DNA from: Kitasatospora sp. CB01950
GTDB taxonomy: Bacteria; Actinomycetota; Actinomycetes; Streptomycetales; Streptomycetaceae
Direction of reading: 5' to 3'
NCBI RefSeq assembly: GCF_001905465.1
Contig: NZ_LISX01000006.1
Span: 310,001-374,000, forward strand
DNA: 64,000 nt
Shown here piece by piece: positions 34,483 to 42,729 of this stretch; the first letter of the stretch is position 1; each line of letters begins with the position of its first letter. The notes beneath the pieces were generated by a model, which ran no database searches, had not been told where the DNA came from, and saw only the letters and a program-made list of their open reading frames with translations. The position numbers were made by a program, and so were the translations under genes.

Positions 34483-35247
34483 GTGAAGCTCGCCCGTGAC
34501 ACCTGGCTGGTCTTCCAGCGGCAAGCGCTGCTGATGTGGCGCACACCGATCTGGATCGTCATCGGCATCACCCAGCCGGTCTTCTACCTGCTGCTGTTCG
34601 CCCCGCTGCTCAAGAAGGTGCTGGCGCCCATGGGCGCCACCAGCTATGCCGAGGCCTACCAGATCTACGTCCCGGGCCTGTTGGCGGTGCTCTGCATCTT
34701 CGGCGGCCTCTACACCGGCTTCAGCCTGCTCGGCGAGCTGAAGGCCGGCATCATCGAGCGCTCCAGGGTGACCCCGGTCAGCCGGCTCGCCCTGCTGCTG
34801 GGGCGGGCGCTGCGCGAGATGGTCGGGCTGCTCGTCCAGGCGGTCATCATCACGGTGGCCGCGCTGCCGTTCGGCCTGCGGGTCGACCTGCCGAGCCTGC
34901 TGCTGGCCTACGTCCTGCTCGGCCTGCTGGCGCTGATGACCTCGGCGCTCTCGTACGGCATCGCGCTGGCGCTGCCCAACGACGCCGCGATGGCGCCGGT
35001 GGTGAACACCATCGCCCAGCCCATCGGACTGCTCTCCGGCGTGCTGCTGCCGCTGGCGCTGGCGCCGATGTGGCTGCAGCGGGTGGCGGAGTGGAACCCC
35101 TTCTACTGGGCGGTGGAGGGCATGCGGGCGCTGTTCTCCGGGCACCCCGGCGACAGCGTGGTCTGGCAGGGGCTGCTGATCGTCACGGCGCTGACGGCCG
35201 TGGCGGTGTTCTGCTCGGCCCGGCTGTTCTCGGCCCGCATCCGATAA
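34483..35247 (+). CDS. ABC-2-type permease (DrrB-like)
   Basis: A 254-residue membrane protein with about six TM helices and the ABC-2 signature near LLSGVLLPLALAPMWLQ and NPFYWAVEGMRALF. It forms the membrane part of the exporter with the preceding ATPase, as DrrB does with DrrA. GTG start. Ends before a strong bidirectional terminator. Confidence 0.93.
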   Translation: MKLARDTWLVFQRQALLMWRTPIWIVIGITQPVFYLLLFAPLLKKVLAPMGATSYAEAYQIYVPGLLAVLCIFGGLYTGFSLLGELKAGIIERSRVTPVSRLALLLGRALREMVGLLVQAVIITVAALPFGLRVDLPSLLLAYVLLGLLALMTSALSYGIALALPNDAAMAPVVNTIAQPIGLLSGVLLPLALAPMWLQRVAEWNPFYWAVEGMRALFSGHPGDSVVWQGLLIVTALTAVAVFCSARLFSARIR

Positions 35248-35263
35248 CCGCGCACGCATAGAA

Positions 35264-35295
35264 GGAGGGGGAGGGGCTGCGGCCCCTCCCCCTCC
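35264..35295. terminator. Bidirectional terminator hairpin
   Basis: A perfect 14-bp stem GGAGGGGGAGGGGC (35264-35277) with 35282-35295 and a 4-nt loop, between the convergent permease and aminotransferase genes. Confidence 0.85.
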
Positions 35296-35306
35296 TCGTG
35301 CTGTGC

Positions 35307-36626
35307 TCAGCTCGCGGCGGCCCGGATGCAGGCCGACCGGACGAAGTCGGCCAGCCGGGCCACGCCCGTCTCGATCTGACGCTCGTTCAACGCGCTGATC
35401 GACAGCCGCAGCCGGCGCTCGCCGCCGCCCGCCGGGTAGAACGGGGCCATCGGCGTCCAGAGCACGCCGTGGTCGCGGGCGCAGCGCTCCATCGCCGCCT
35501 CGTCGGCGGTGAACGGCACCTGCAGCACGGCGAAGAAGCCGCCCTCCGGCTCGTTCCAGGACACGCCGAGCCGGGCCCGTTCGGCCGGCGGGAAGTGCCG
35601 CTCCAACTCCCGCAGCAGAGCAGCCAGGTTGGCCGCGTAGTGGGCGCGGGCCGGGCCGTTGGCCTCGCGCAGTCGGCAGTCGTGCCGGAGCAGCATGCCG
35701 CCGATCACGGCCTGGCTGAGCGCCGGGGTGTTGACCGTCGTCATGCTCTTCAGCTTGGCCAGCTCGTCGGCGAGCAGCGTGCGGCGGCCGTCCGGGGCGA
35801 GCACCTGCTGGTCGGCGACGACGTAGCCGAGCCGGGCGCCGGGGAAGCAGGTCTTGGCGAAGGAGCCGAGGTAGACCACCCGGCCGCGCCGGTCCAGCGC
35901 CTTCAGGGTGGGGCGCGCGCCGGGTTCGCGGGCGAAGAAGCCGTACGGGTTGTCCTCGATCACCAGCAGCCCTTCCTCGGCCGCCGCGTCCAGCAGCCCG
36001 GCGCGCGCCTCGACCGGCATGCTGGCGCCGGACGGGTTGGCGAAGTCGGGGACGACGTACAGCGCGCGCGGACGGCGGCCGGCCGCCCGGACGGCGCGGG
36101 CCGCCTCGCGCACGGCCTCCGGGTCGGGGCCGCCGTCCGGGCCCTCCGGGACGGGCACGGTCGCCAGGTCGAGCAGCCGGGCGGCGCCGGTGACGCCGAC
36201 GTAGCAGGGAGAGCTGACCAGCAGGACGTCCTCGGGCGTGGCGCACAGCGCGCGCAGCACCAGCAGCATCCCCTCCTGCGCGCCGACGGTGAGCACCAGC
36301 GACTCGGGCGCGGCGTGCAGGCCCTCGTCGTTGGCGAGGGTGCGGGCGACCAGGTCGGCGATGATCCCCTTGGTCGGGCCGTACTGGAACAGCGCGGTAC
36401 GCACGGCGCTGCCGCTGAGGCCGCGTTCGGCGAGGTGGGCGAGGTAGGTGTCCAGGTGGCTGTGGACGTCCTCGGGCTCGAAGAAGCCCTCGTGCGGGCG
36501 GCCGGGGGCGAAGGAGAGCGCGTCCGGGTAGCGCTCGGTGACCTCGTTGAGGAAGGTCATCGCGTCCAGCAGCGGGTCGGCCAGGCTGGCGTGCAGGTCG
36601 CCCAGCGGCAGCGTGACGGTGCTCAT
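35307..36626 (-). CDS. HpgT-like aromatic aminotransferase (class I/II PLP)
   Basis: A 439-residue fold-type I aminotransferase of the PLP group that includes HpgT, which aminates 4-hydroxybenzoylformate to L-4-hydroxyphenylglycine. The internal-aldimine Lys is in LGSFAKTCFPGARLGY, the cofactor Asp/Tyr region in PDFANPSGASM, and the C-terminal Arg region in RRLRLSISALNE. With the HmaS-like enzyme at 45700 and the hydroxymandelate-oxidase-like flavoenzyme at 37646 it completes the known Hpg route. ATGA overlap with the hydrolase gene upstream; last gene of the operon. Confidence 0.8.
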   Translation of the reverse strand: MSTVTLPLGDLHASLADPLLDAMTFLNEVTERYPDALSFAPGRPHEGFFEPEDVHSHLDTYLAHLAERGLSGSAVRTALFQYGPTKGIIADLVARTLANDEGLHAAPESLVLTVGAQEGMLLVLRALCATPEDVLLVSSPCYVGVTGAARLLDLATVPVPEGPDGGPDPEAVREAARAVRAAGRRPRALYVVPDFANPSGASMPVEARAGLLDAAAEEGLLVIEDNPYGFFAREPGARPTLKALDRRGRVVYLGSFAKTCFPGARLGYVVADQQVLAPDGRRTLLADELAKLKSMTTVNTPALSQAVIGGMLLRHDCRLREANGPARAHYAANLAALLRELERHFPPAERARLGVSWNEPEGGFFAVLQVPFTADEAAMERCARDHGVLWTPMAPFYPAGGGERRLRLSISALNERQIETGVARLADFVRSACIRAAAS

Positions 36627-37558
36627 CGGAGGGCCTCCCGCAGTCGGTCGGCGGCGTAGTGCTGGGCGTCGCGGCCGTCGTCCAGGACGCCGGCCATCGC
36701 GAAGAAGCCGTGCGGCATGCCGTCGTAGCGGCGCAGCTCGACGGGGACGCCGGCGGCGCGCAGGGCCTGTGCGTACGCCTCGCCCTCGTCGCGCAGCGGG
36801 TCGTACTCGGCGGTGATCACGGTGGCGGGCGGCAGACCGGCCGGCGAGGGGGCGCGCAGCGGGGACGCCAGCGGGTTCGCGCCGTCGGCCGGGTCGGCCA
36901 GGTAGTGGCCCCAGTACCAGGCGACCGAGCGGCGGTTGAACAGCAGCGGGTCGTCGTGCTCGCGGACGGACGGGGTGTCCGCGGCGTGGTCGGTGTTGGG
37001 GTAGACCAGCAGCTGGTGGCGGATCGCCGGGCCGCCGCGCTCGCGGGCGGCCAGGGTCAGCGCGGCGGCCAGGTTGCCGCCCGCGCTGTCGCCCGCCACC
37101 GCCAACCGGGCGGCGTCGCCCCCGAGTTCGGCGGCGTGCGCGGCGATCCACTCGGCGGCGGCGATCACGTCGTGCACGGCGGCCGGGAAGGGGTGCTCGG
37201 GGGCGAGCCGGTAGCCGACCGAGACGGTGAGACACCCGACGGCGTTGGTGAGGCGGCGGCAGATCGCGTCGCCGGTGTCCGGCGAGCCGAGAGTCCAGCC
37301 GCCGCCGAACAGGTAGAGCAGAACCGGCAGTCGAGCGCCGCCGGTCTCGGGACGGTAGACCCGCAGCGGCAGCGGGCCGCCGGGGCCGTCGACGGTCAAC
37401 TCCTCGACCGAGCCCACCGGTTCCGGATTCCCGGCGGCGGCCCGGATGTCGGCGAGATCCGCAGCACGGGCCTCGGCCAGGGTAAGGGTGTACAGCGGAG
37501 GCACACCGGCCACCGCGCGCTGCGCGCGCATGGCCTCGGCCTGGGGATGCAGTGGCAA
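36623..37558 (-). CDS. HSL-family alpha/beta-hydrolase (esterase)
   Basis: A 311-residue hormone-sensitive-lipase-type hydrolase. Catalytic Ser in GDSAGGNLAAA, Asp in EYDPLRDEGEAYA and His in DGMPHGFFAM are present. The oxyanion motif, usually HGGG, is FGGG (YLFGGGWTLG). In the Hpg operon it may act as a thioesterase or esterase releasing or protecting an intermediate, comparable in role to the thioesterase PglD of phenylglycine clusters; that comparison is inference. The start is TTG 37558 with AGGA 8 nt upstream. Confidence 0.8.
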   Translation of the reverse strand: MPLHPQAEAMRAQRAVAGVPPLYTLTLAEARAADLADIRAAAGNPEPVGSVEELTVDGPGGPLPLRVYRPETGGARLPVLLYLFGGGWTLGSPDTGDAICRRLTNAVGCLTVSVGYRLAPEHPFPAAVHDVIAAAEWIAAHAAELGGDAARLAVAGDSAGGNLAAALTLAARERGGPAIRHQLLVYPNTDHAADTPSVREHDDPLLFNRRSVAWYWGHYLADPADGANPLASPLRAPSPAGLPPATVITAEYDPLRDEGEAYAQALRAAGVPVELRRYDGMPHGFFAMAGVLDDGRDAQHYAADRLREALR

Positions 37559-37645
37559 GGGACGTTCCTGGGGTAGGGCCGCCGGTCGGCGGCGAGGTTC
37601 GGTACGGGTTCGGGCGCGCGGCGACGACGGCCCGCCGCAGGCGGG

Positions 37646-38743
37646 TCAGTGGCGGCCGTCGGGGGTCTCGGGGGCGACCGCCGTGCGGTCGAGGTCGGCG
37701 AGGCGGGGGCGGCCGAGCAGGGCGAGGGTGTCGTCGAGTTCGGCCTTCAGCAGGTCGAGGACCTGCGCGGCGCCGTTCTCGCCGTCGACGGCGAGGCCCC
37801 ACAGGAGGGGGCGGCCGATCAGGACGGCGCGGGCGCCGAGGGCGACCGCGAGGGCAACATCCGTGCCCGTGCGGACACCGCCGTCCAGGAGGACGGGCAG
37901 GTTCGGCGGCACGGCGGCGGCCACTTCGGGCAGCGCGGCGAGGGACGGAAGGGCACCGTCGAGCTGGCGGCCGCCGTGGTTGGAGACCAGGACGGCGTCG
38001 ACGCCGTGTTCGACGGCGAGTCGGGCGTCCTCGGCGGTGAGGATGCCCTTGAGGACGATCGGCAGCCGGGTGCGTGCGCGCAGCCAGGCGAGGTCGGCCC
38101 AGGTCAGGGTGGGGTCGAACTGCTCCTTGGCGTGGTCGGCGATGCCCGAACTGCCGTGGCCTGCGCGGTGGCTGGCGGCCATCACGGCCTGGTCGACGTT
38201 GACGGCGCGGACGTGTGCGGGGATCGCGAAGCCGTTGCGGGCGTCGCGCAGGCGGCGGCCGATCCGGGGGGCGTCCACGGTGAGCACCAGGGCGCGGAAT
38301 CCGGTGGCTTCGGCGCGTTCGACCAGGGCGGCGAGCGCGTCGCGGCGGCGCAGCCAGTACAGCTGGAGCCAGAGCGGGCCGGTGGCGGCCCCGGCGATGG
38401 ATTCCAGGGTGCGGCTGGCGAAGATCCCGGCGACCATGAGCGCGCCCGCGCGGCCCGCGGCGCGGGCGGTGGCGACCTCGCCCTCGGGGTGGAACAGCCG
38501 GTGGTAGGCCATCGGGGCGATGCCGATGGGGGTCTCCAGGCGGCTGCCGAGCAGGGTGAGGCCCTGGTCGGTGGCGGAGACGTCGACCAGGGTGCGCGGG
38601 CGCAGCCGGCACTGTTCGAACCGGGCCCGGTTGGCGGCGAGGGTGCGTTCGGCGCCGCTGCCGCCCTGCACGAAGTCCCAGATCTCGGCGGGGAGTCGGT
38701 CGCGGGCCGCGCGTTCGAAGTCCGCCAGTTCCAGCGCTTCCAA
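37646..38743 (-). CDS. 4-Hydroxymandelate oxidase-like FMN enzyme
   Basis: A 365-residue FMN-dependent alpha-hydroxyacid oxidase/dehydrogenase (glycolate oxidase family). Visible are the N-terminal FVQGGSGAERTL, the flavin-binding PIGIAPMAYHRL, the catalytic His and substrate Arg in VSNHGGRQLDG and the phosphate-binding region LDGGVRTGTDVA and GARAVLIGRP. In glycopeptide clusters Hmo oxidises 4-hydroxymandelate to 4-hydroxybenzoylformate, which fits the HmaS- and HpgT-like genes here. The start is TTG 38743 with AAAGG upstream; a longer frame to 38806 has no ribosome site. First gene of the Hmo-esterase-HpgT operon. Confidence 0.85.
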   Translation of the reverse strand: MEALELADFERAARDRLPAEIWDFVQGGSGAERTLAANRARFEQCRLRPRTLVDVSATDQGLTLLGSRLETPIGIAPMAYHRLFHPEGEVATARAAGRAGALMVAGIFASRTLESIAGAATGPLWLQLYWLRRRDALAALVERAEATGFRALVLTVDAPRIGRRLRDARNGFAIPAHVRAVNVDQAVMAASHRAGHGSSGIADHAKEQFDPTLTWADLAWLRARTRLPIVLKGILTAEDARLAVEHGVDAVLVSNHGGRQLDGALPSLAALPEVAAAVPPNLPVLLDGGVRTGTDVALAVALGARAVLIGRPLLWGLAVDGENGAAQVLDLLKAELDDTLALLGRPRLADLDRTAVAPETPDGRH

Positions 38744-38812
38744 GGGTCTGCCTTTCCGGGCAGGCCTCGGTCGGGCCCGCTCCGGCCCGGCAGCGTAGGA
38801 GGCCACTCCCCC

Positions 38813-38852
38813 AATGGTCTAGACCTTGATTCGGTTCGAACCCCTGTGTAAT
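38813..38852. promoter_or_regulatory. DasR-like operator and promoter in the Hpg/ligase divergent region
   Basis: GGTCTAGACC (38816-38825) is a perfect palindrome and, with its flanking T, matches the core of the DasR responsive element; 12 of 16 positions fit the published consensus. A second perfect palindrome, GGTTCGAACC, is at 38833-38842. On the plus strand a possible promoter, TTGATT (38826-38831) and TGTAAT (38847-38852, 15-bp spacing), abuts the first palindrome and spans the second. A GntR/HutC-type repressor could therefore control the ligase-KS-HmaS operon and perhaps the divergent Hmo operon. Confidence 0.6.
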
Positions 38853-38916
38853 CGTCAGAAAGCCGAACCGCCCCCGTTGGTCGTGACCGGCGTCCTTCCA
38901 ACCTCCCCTTCGTGGA

Positions 38917-40356
38917 GTGGTGTTGACCGGATCTCCCTCTCTCCCGCCCCAGCCGTGCGAGGCCCCGCACGACTGGGTGGACCGCCACCTGCTGGCCGGC
39001 CCCGCCGACCAGGAGTGCCTGCGCTTCGGCGCCCCCGTGGACCGGGCCGCGCTGCGCGCCCTGGTCGCCGAGCAGGCCGCCCGGCTCACCGCCGCCGGCC
39101 TGCAACGCGGCGGCACGGCCGCACTGCGGCTGGCGCCCTCGCTCGGCTACGCGGCCGCGCTGCTCGCCTGCTGGCAACTGGGCGCCCAGGCCGTCCTGCT
39201 GGACCACCGGCTCACCGACCACGAGGTCGCCCGCGCCGTCGAACGGCTGGCGCCCCAGGTGCTGGTCGAGTCGGCGCACGGCCCGGCGGCGGCCATGCGC
39301 GGCTTCGCCGAGACCGACCCGGTGCCGGTGGCGCTGCCGAACGGCCGCCCGGCCGCGACCGGCCACGCCCTGGTGCAACTCAGCTCGGGCTCGACCGGCC
39401 CGGCCAAGGTGATCGCCCGGACAGGGGCCGATCTGTTGCGCGAACTCGACTGCTACGCGCGGCTGGCGGCGTTCCCGAAGGCCGGCGGGCGGGTCGTCCT
39501 GCTCTCCTCGATGGTGCACGTCCTCGGCCTGGTCGGCGGGCTGCTGAACAGCCTGCACGCCCGGGTACCGCTGACCGTCCCCGCGCGGATGACCACGGCG
39601 GGCATCCTGGCCACGATCGCCGCGGACGACCGGCCGACCACCGTGATCGGCGTCCCGTTCCACGCCGAGCTGCTGGCCGGCGCGGCCGACCCGCCGCCGC
39701 TGCCGCAGCTGCGCCGGATGATCGTCGCCGGCGAGCTGGTCCGCCCGGGCCTGCCCGCCGCCTTCACCGACCGGTACGGCGTGCCGCTGGGCACCATGTA
39801 CGGGATGACCGAACTCGGCGTCATCGCCACCGACCTCGACGGCGCCCTGCACCCCGAGGCCGCACCCGTCCACGGCATGGACGTGCGCGAGGACGGCGGC
39901 GAACTGCACATCGCGATGGCCGCCTCCCCGTACCCCGGCCTCACCGACCCCACCCGCTGGTCGGACGGCCGGCTGCACACCCGCGACGCCGGCCGGGTCG
40001 ACCCGGCGACCGGCCGCGTCACCGTGCTCGGCCGGCGCGACTCGCAGGTCTCGATCGGCGGCCTCAAGGTCGACCTCAACGAGGTCGAACACACCCTCGC
40101 CGCCCTGCCGGAGGTCCGCGAGGCCGTGGTGGTCTTCGTGGACGGCGCCATCGAGGCCTACCTGGCCGCCGAAACCACCGAGGCCGCCGGAGCCGCCGGA
40201 GCCGCCGACCGGGCCGACGCCGTCCGGGAGGCGCTGGCCCGCGAGCTGGCCCCCTTCAAGCGGCCCCGGCAGCTCACCTTCCTCCCGGCACTGCCCCGCA
40301 CCGCCACCGGCAAGCTCGTCCGCGACACCGCCGCGCTGCGCGCCGCCGCCCCCTGA
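38917..40356 (+). CDS. Acyl-CoA/acyl-ACP synthetase A (ANL superfamily)
   Basis: A 479-residue adenylating enzyme: P-loop QLSSGSTGPAKVIARTG, A5 YGMTELGVIATD, a hinge region DAGRVDPATG and RRDSQVSIGGLKVD, and the catalytic Lys in RTATGKLVRD. It likely activates an aryl or amino acid and loads it on one of the two carrier proteins encoded directly downstream. GTG 38917 is the longest start; TTG 38923 has a better placed GGAG (5 nt) and may be the true one. Confidence 0.88.
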   Translation: MVLTGSPSLPPQPCEAPHDWVDRHLLAGPADQECLRFGAPVDRAALRALVAEQAARLTAAGLQRGGTAALRLAPSLGYAAALLACWQLGAQAVLLDHRLTDHEVARAVERLAPQVLVESAHGPAAAMRGFAETDPVPVALPNGRPAATGHALVQLSSGSTGPAKVIARTGADLLRELDCYARLAAFPKAGGRVVLLSSMVHVLGLVGGLLNSLHARVPLTVPARMTTAGILATIAADDRPTTVIGVPFHAELLAGAADPPPLPQLRRMIVAGELVRPGLPAAFTDRYGVPLGTMYGMTELGVIATDLDGALHPEAAPVHGMDVREDGGELHIAMAASPYPGLTDPTRWSDGRLHTRDAGRVDPATGRVTVLGRRDSQVSIGGLKVDLNEVEHTLAALPEVREAVVVFVDGAIEAYLAAETTEAAGAAGAADRADAVREALARELAPFKRPRQLTFLPALPRTATGKLVRDTAALRAAAP

Positions 40357-40417
40357 TCGACCGTCGGTCCGTCGGACCGCATCGCACCGAACCCCGACCC
40401 AGCACGAGGAGCACACC

Positions 40418-40699
40418 ATGCAGGAGCGCATCCAGGAGTTCGTCATCGCGGCACTCGCCGAGATGAAGTACGACGTCGACGGGATCACCGGCGACACCGA
40501 CCTCGGCCCGGCCGGCCTCGACCTGGAGTCGCTGGCGCTGGCCGAGCTCTCGGTCCAGGTCGAGGACGAGTTCGGGGTCAAGTTCGAGGCGGAGGAGATG
40601 GAGACCACCGCGCTGATGACCCTCGACCAGTTCACCGCCGACGTGGCCCGCCGGATCGCCGCCACCGCCACCGCCGGCACCGCCGGCACCGCCGCGTGA
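40418..40699 (+). CDS. Carrier protein A (block B)
   Basis: A 93-residue ACP/PCP-like protein with attachment Ser38 in GLDLESLALAELS and a C-terminal Ala/Thr-repeat tail (TATAGTAGTAA). It lies between synthetase A and a second small carrier gene, to which it is coupled by GTGA. Likely the acceptor of the acid activated by synthetase A. Confidence 0.88.
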   Translation: MQERIQEFVIAALAEMKYDVDGITGDTDLGPAGLDLESLALAELSVQVEDEFGVKFEAEEMETTALMTLDQFTADVARRIAATATAGTAGTAA

Positions 40700-40962
40700 G
40701 CACGCCCGTGCTGCCGGGCCGGGCCGAGGTCGTGGCGATGCTGGCGGCGTTCGGCCGGCGTGCCGCGGAGAGCGTGCCCGAGAGCCTCGGCTCGCTCGAA
40801 CTCACCTGGCTGACAGCCGAGTTCGAGCAGCGCTACGGCATCGAGCTGGAGCTCTCGGACGAGCGGTTCGCCGCCGTCCGGACGGTGGACGACGCCGTCG
40901 TGCTGCTGCGCGAGGCCGTGCAGGCCGCCGCCGCCTCCCCCGGCGGGGTCGCCCGGTCATGA
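40696..40962 (+). CDS. Carrier protein B (block B)
   Basis: An 88-residue carrier-like protein. The putative site is Ser33 in ESLGSLELTWLTAEFEQRYG; Gly replaces the Asp that normally precedes the serine, so modification efficiency is uncertain. Coupled at both ends: GTGA with carrier A and ATGA with the unusual ketosynthase, which suggests it presents a substrate to that enzyme. Confidence 0.8.
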   Translation: MSTPVLPGRAEVVAMLAAFGRRAAESVPESLGSLELTWLTAEFEQRYGIELELSDERFAAVRTVDDAVVLLREAVQAAAASPGGVARS

Positions 40963-42065
40963 GCAGCAGCGCACCGCCGGCCGGACGGCCGGTGTTCACC
41001 GGCCTCGGGGTGCTCAGCGCCTTCGGCGCCGGGCTCGCCCCGCTGGCCGCCGCGACCGCCACGGCCGGCGCCGGGTTCGCCGAGGTGACCCGCTTCGACG
41101 TCGCCCGGCGCGGCACCCGACGGGCGGCCCTGCTGGCCGATCCGCCGCCGCTCGCCGCCGCGGTGCTCGGCGCCGTCGCCGACGCCCACCGGCAGGCCGA
41201 ACTACCGGACGGTGCACCGCTGTTGCTCGCCCTGCACAGTGACCTGCACACCCGCGAGGTGGCCGCGGAGGTGTCGAAGGGCGCCACCGCCCTCGGCCTG
41301 GCCGGGGTGACCCGGGTCTACACCGGCGCCTGCGTGGCCGCCGCCACCGCGCTGGCCGACGCCGCCGCCATGGTCGGCTCCGGCCGGCACCCCCGGGTGC
41401 TGGTCGCGGCCGGGCACCTGGTGGAGCCCGGCGTCTTCGCGGCGTTCGACGCGGGCCGGGCACTGGCCCGCGACGGCGCGCTGCGGCCGTTCAGCGCCGG
41501 GCGCAGCGGCACCCTGCTCGGGGACGCCGCGGTGGCCGCGGTGGTCGAGGCCGCGGACGCCGCCGCCGGGCGCGGCGCCCGCCCGCTGGCCCGGCTGGCC
41601 GGCTGGGGCCGCTCCGGCGACGCGCACCACGTGTGCCGGCCGCGGCCGGACGGCGCGGGCGTGGCCCGGGCGGCCCGGTCCGCGCTGGCCCGGGCGGGGG
41701 TCGCCCCGTCCGAGGTGGGCTACGTCAACGCCAACGGCACCGGTTCGCCGATGTCCGACCTGGCGGAGGCGCGGGCGCTGCGCGAGGTGTTCGGCGACGC
41801 GCTGGCCGGGCTGCCGGTCAGCTCCAGCAAGTCCGTCCACGGGCACGCCCTGGAGGCCTCCGCGCTGCTCGAACTCGCCGTCACCATCGGCGCGTTGGAC
41901 AGCGGACGGCTACCGGTCAACGCCGGCTGGCTCGGCCCGGACCCGGAGATCGGACTGAACCTCGTCCTGGCCGGACCCCGTACGGACGCCCGTCCCCGCT
42001 ACGCGCTGAGCCTCAACTCGGCGTTCGGCGGCGCCAACACCGCACTCCTGGTGGCCGCCGCATGA
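40959..42065 (+). CDS. Noncanonical ketosynthase (Cys-Asn-His)
   Basis: A 368-residue FabB/FabF-fold protein, about 50 residues shorter than usual. The nucleophile Cys125 (YTGACVAAATAL) and the second His296 (VHGHALEAS) are kept, but the first His, needed for malonyl decarboxylation in the standard mechanism, is Asn259 (YVNANGTGS). It may transfer acyl groups without decarboxylation or rely on another residue. It is coupled to a Cys-less KS-like protein (next gene), a pairing reminiscent of KS/CLF or of the short chain-length-factor-like proteins of aryl polyene clusters. Confidence 0.8.
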   Translation: MSSSAPPAGRPVFTGLGVLSAFGAGLAPLAAATATAGAGFAEVTRFDVARRGTRRAALLADPPPLAAAVLGAVADAHRQAELPDGAPLLLALHSDLHTREVAAEVSKGATALGLAGVTRVYTGACVAAATALADAAAMVGSGRHPRVLVAAGHLVEPGVFAAFDAGRALARDGALRPFSAGRSGTLLGDAAVAAVVEAADAAAGRGARPLARLAGWGRSGDAHHVCRPRPDGAGVARAARSALARAGVAPSEVGYVNANGTGSPMSDLAEARALREVFGDALAGLPVSSSKSVHGHALEASALLELAVTIGALDSGRLPVNAGWLGPDPEIGLNLVLAGPRTDARPRYALSLNSAFGGANTALLVAAA

Positions 42066-42604
42066 ACCCCCTGCACACCCTCGCCACCGCGAACTGGCCC
42101 CCCGGCGAGCCGCCACCCCCGCTGCCCGGCTTCTCCGCCTCGGACTTCAACCCACTGGTCGCGGCCGTCGCCGACCTCTGCCTCACCGACCACTACGGCG
42201 AACCCCGACCCGACAGCCCCGGAGAGCCGCGCCGCACCGCCCTGCTGCTCGCCAGCGCCGGGGGCGACCGCGCCACCGCGCTGGCCATCGACACCGGCGC
42301 GACGCGGCACCGGATGCCGCCGCTGCTGTTCTTCCAGTCCAACCCGAACGCCGTCCTCGGGCACATCGCCGCCCGCTGGGGCCTGACCGGCCCGGTCGTC
42401 GCGATCAGCCCCGCAGACGCCGCCGCACCCGGTGAAGTCCCGCCGGACGCAATGGAGTTGGCCACCCTGCTGCTCGCGGACGGCGACGCCGACCAGGTCC
42501 TGGTCATCTCCGCCGAGCAGCCCGAGCAGCCCGACCAGCCCGACCAGCCCGCCGAGCAGCCCGACAACGCCGGCCACGCCACCGCCGTCCTGGTCACCGC
42601 CTGA
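42062..42604 (+). CDS. Short Cys-less beta-ketoacyl-synthase-like protein
   Basis: A 180-residue protein resembling the N-terminal half of a KS, comparable to the short beta-ketoacyl synthase-like (PF13723-type) proteins of aryl polyene clusters: LLFFQSNPNAVLGHIAARWG and LTGPVVAISPADAAA. There is no active-site Cys and no catalytic His motif, and a Glu/Gln/Pro/Asp-repeat (EQPEQPDQPDQPAEQPD) precedes the C-terminus. It is probably a noncatalytic partner of the preceding Cys-Asn-His ketosynthase (ATGA overlap). Confidence 0.65.
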   Translation: MNPLHTLATANWPPGEPPPPLPGFSASDFNPLVAAVADLCLTDHYGEPRPDSPGEPRRTALLLASAGGDRATALAIDTGATRHRMPPLLFFQSNPNAVLGHIAARWGLTGPVVAISPADAAAPGEVPPDAMELATLLLADGDADQVLVISAEQPEQPDQPDQPAEQPDNAGHATAVLVTA

Positions 42605-42615
42605 CCGCGCGCACC

Positions 42616-42660
42616 CCGCTCTCCGACACCCGGCTCTCCGCCACCCCGCTCTCCGCCACC
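42616..42660. repeat. Three tandem 15-bp repeats
   Basis: Units of CSGCTCTCCGMCACC at 42616, 42631 and 42646 begin 12 bp after the KS-like stop, in the 125-bp gap before the next ligase. No hairpin is evident. Confidence 0.85.
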
Positions 42661-42729
42661 AAGTCCGTACGCGTCCCCGGACGCCGCACCGCACCCGCAT
42701 GGTCAGCACCATGGGAGGGATCCATCACC

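Noticed and set aside
35307..39116. A 1269-codon minus-strand frame that would fuse a long N-terminal part to the aminotransferase
   Set aside because: The extra ~830 codons lie across the esterase and Hmo genes in another frame and are Arg/Pro-rich. The aminotransferase start at 36626 has an ATGA overlap with the esterase and a normal domain start.
42062..42604. Pseudogene remnant of a ketosynthase
   Set aside because: The frame is intact, coupled by ATGA to the preceding ketosynthase, and its size fits short KS-like partner proteins. Decay is possible but not favoured.
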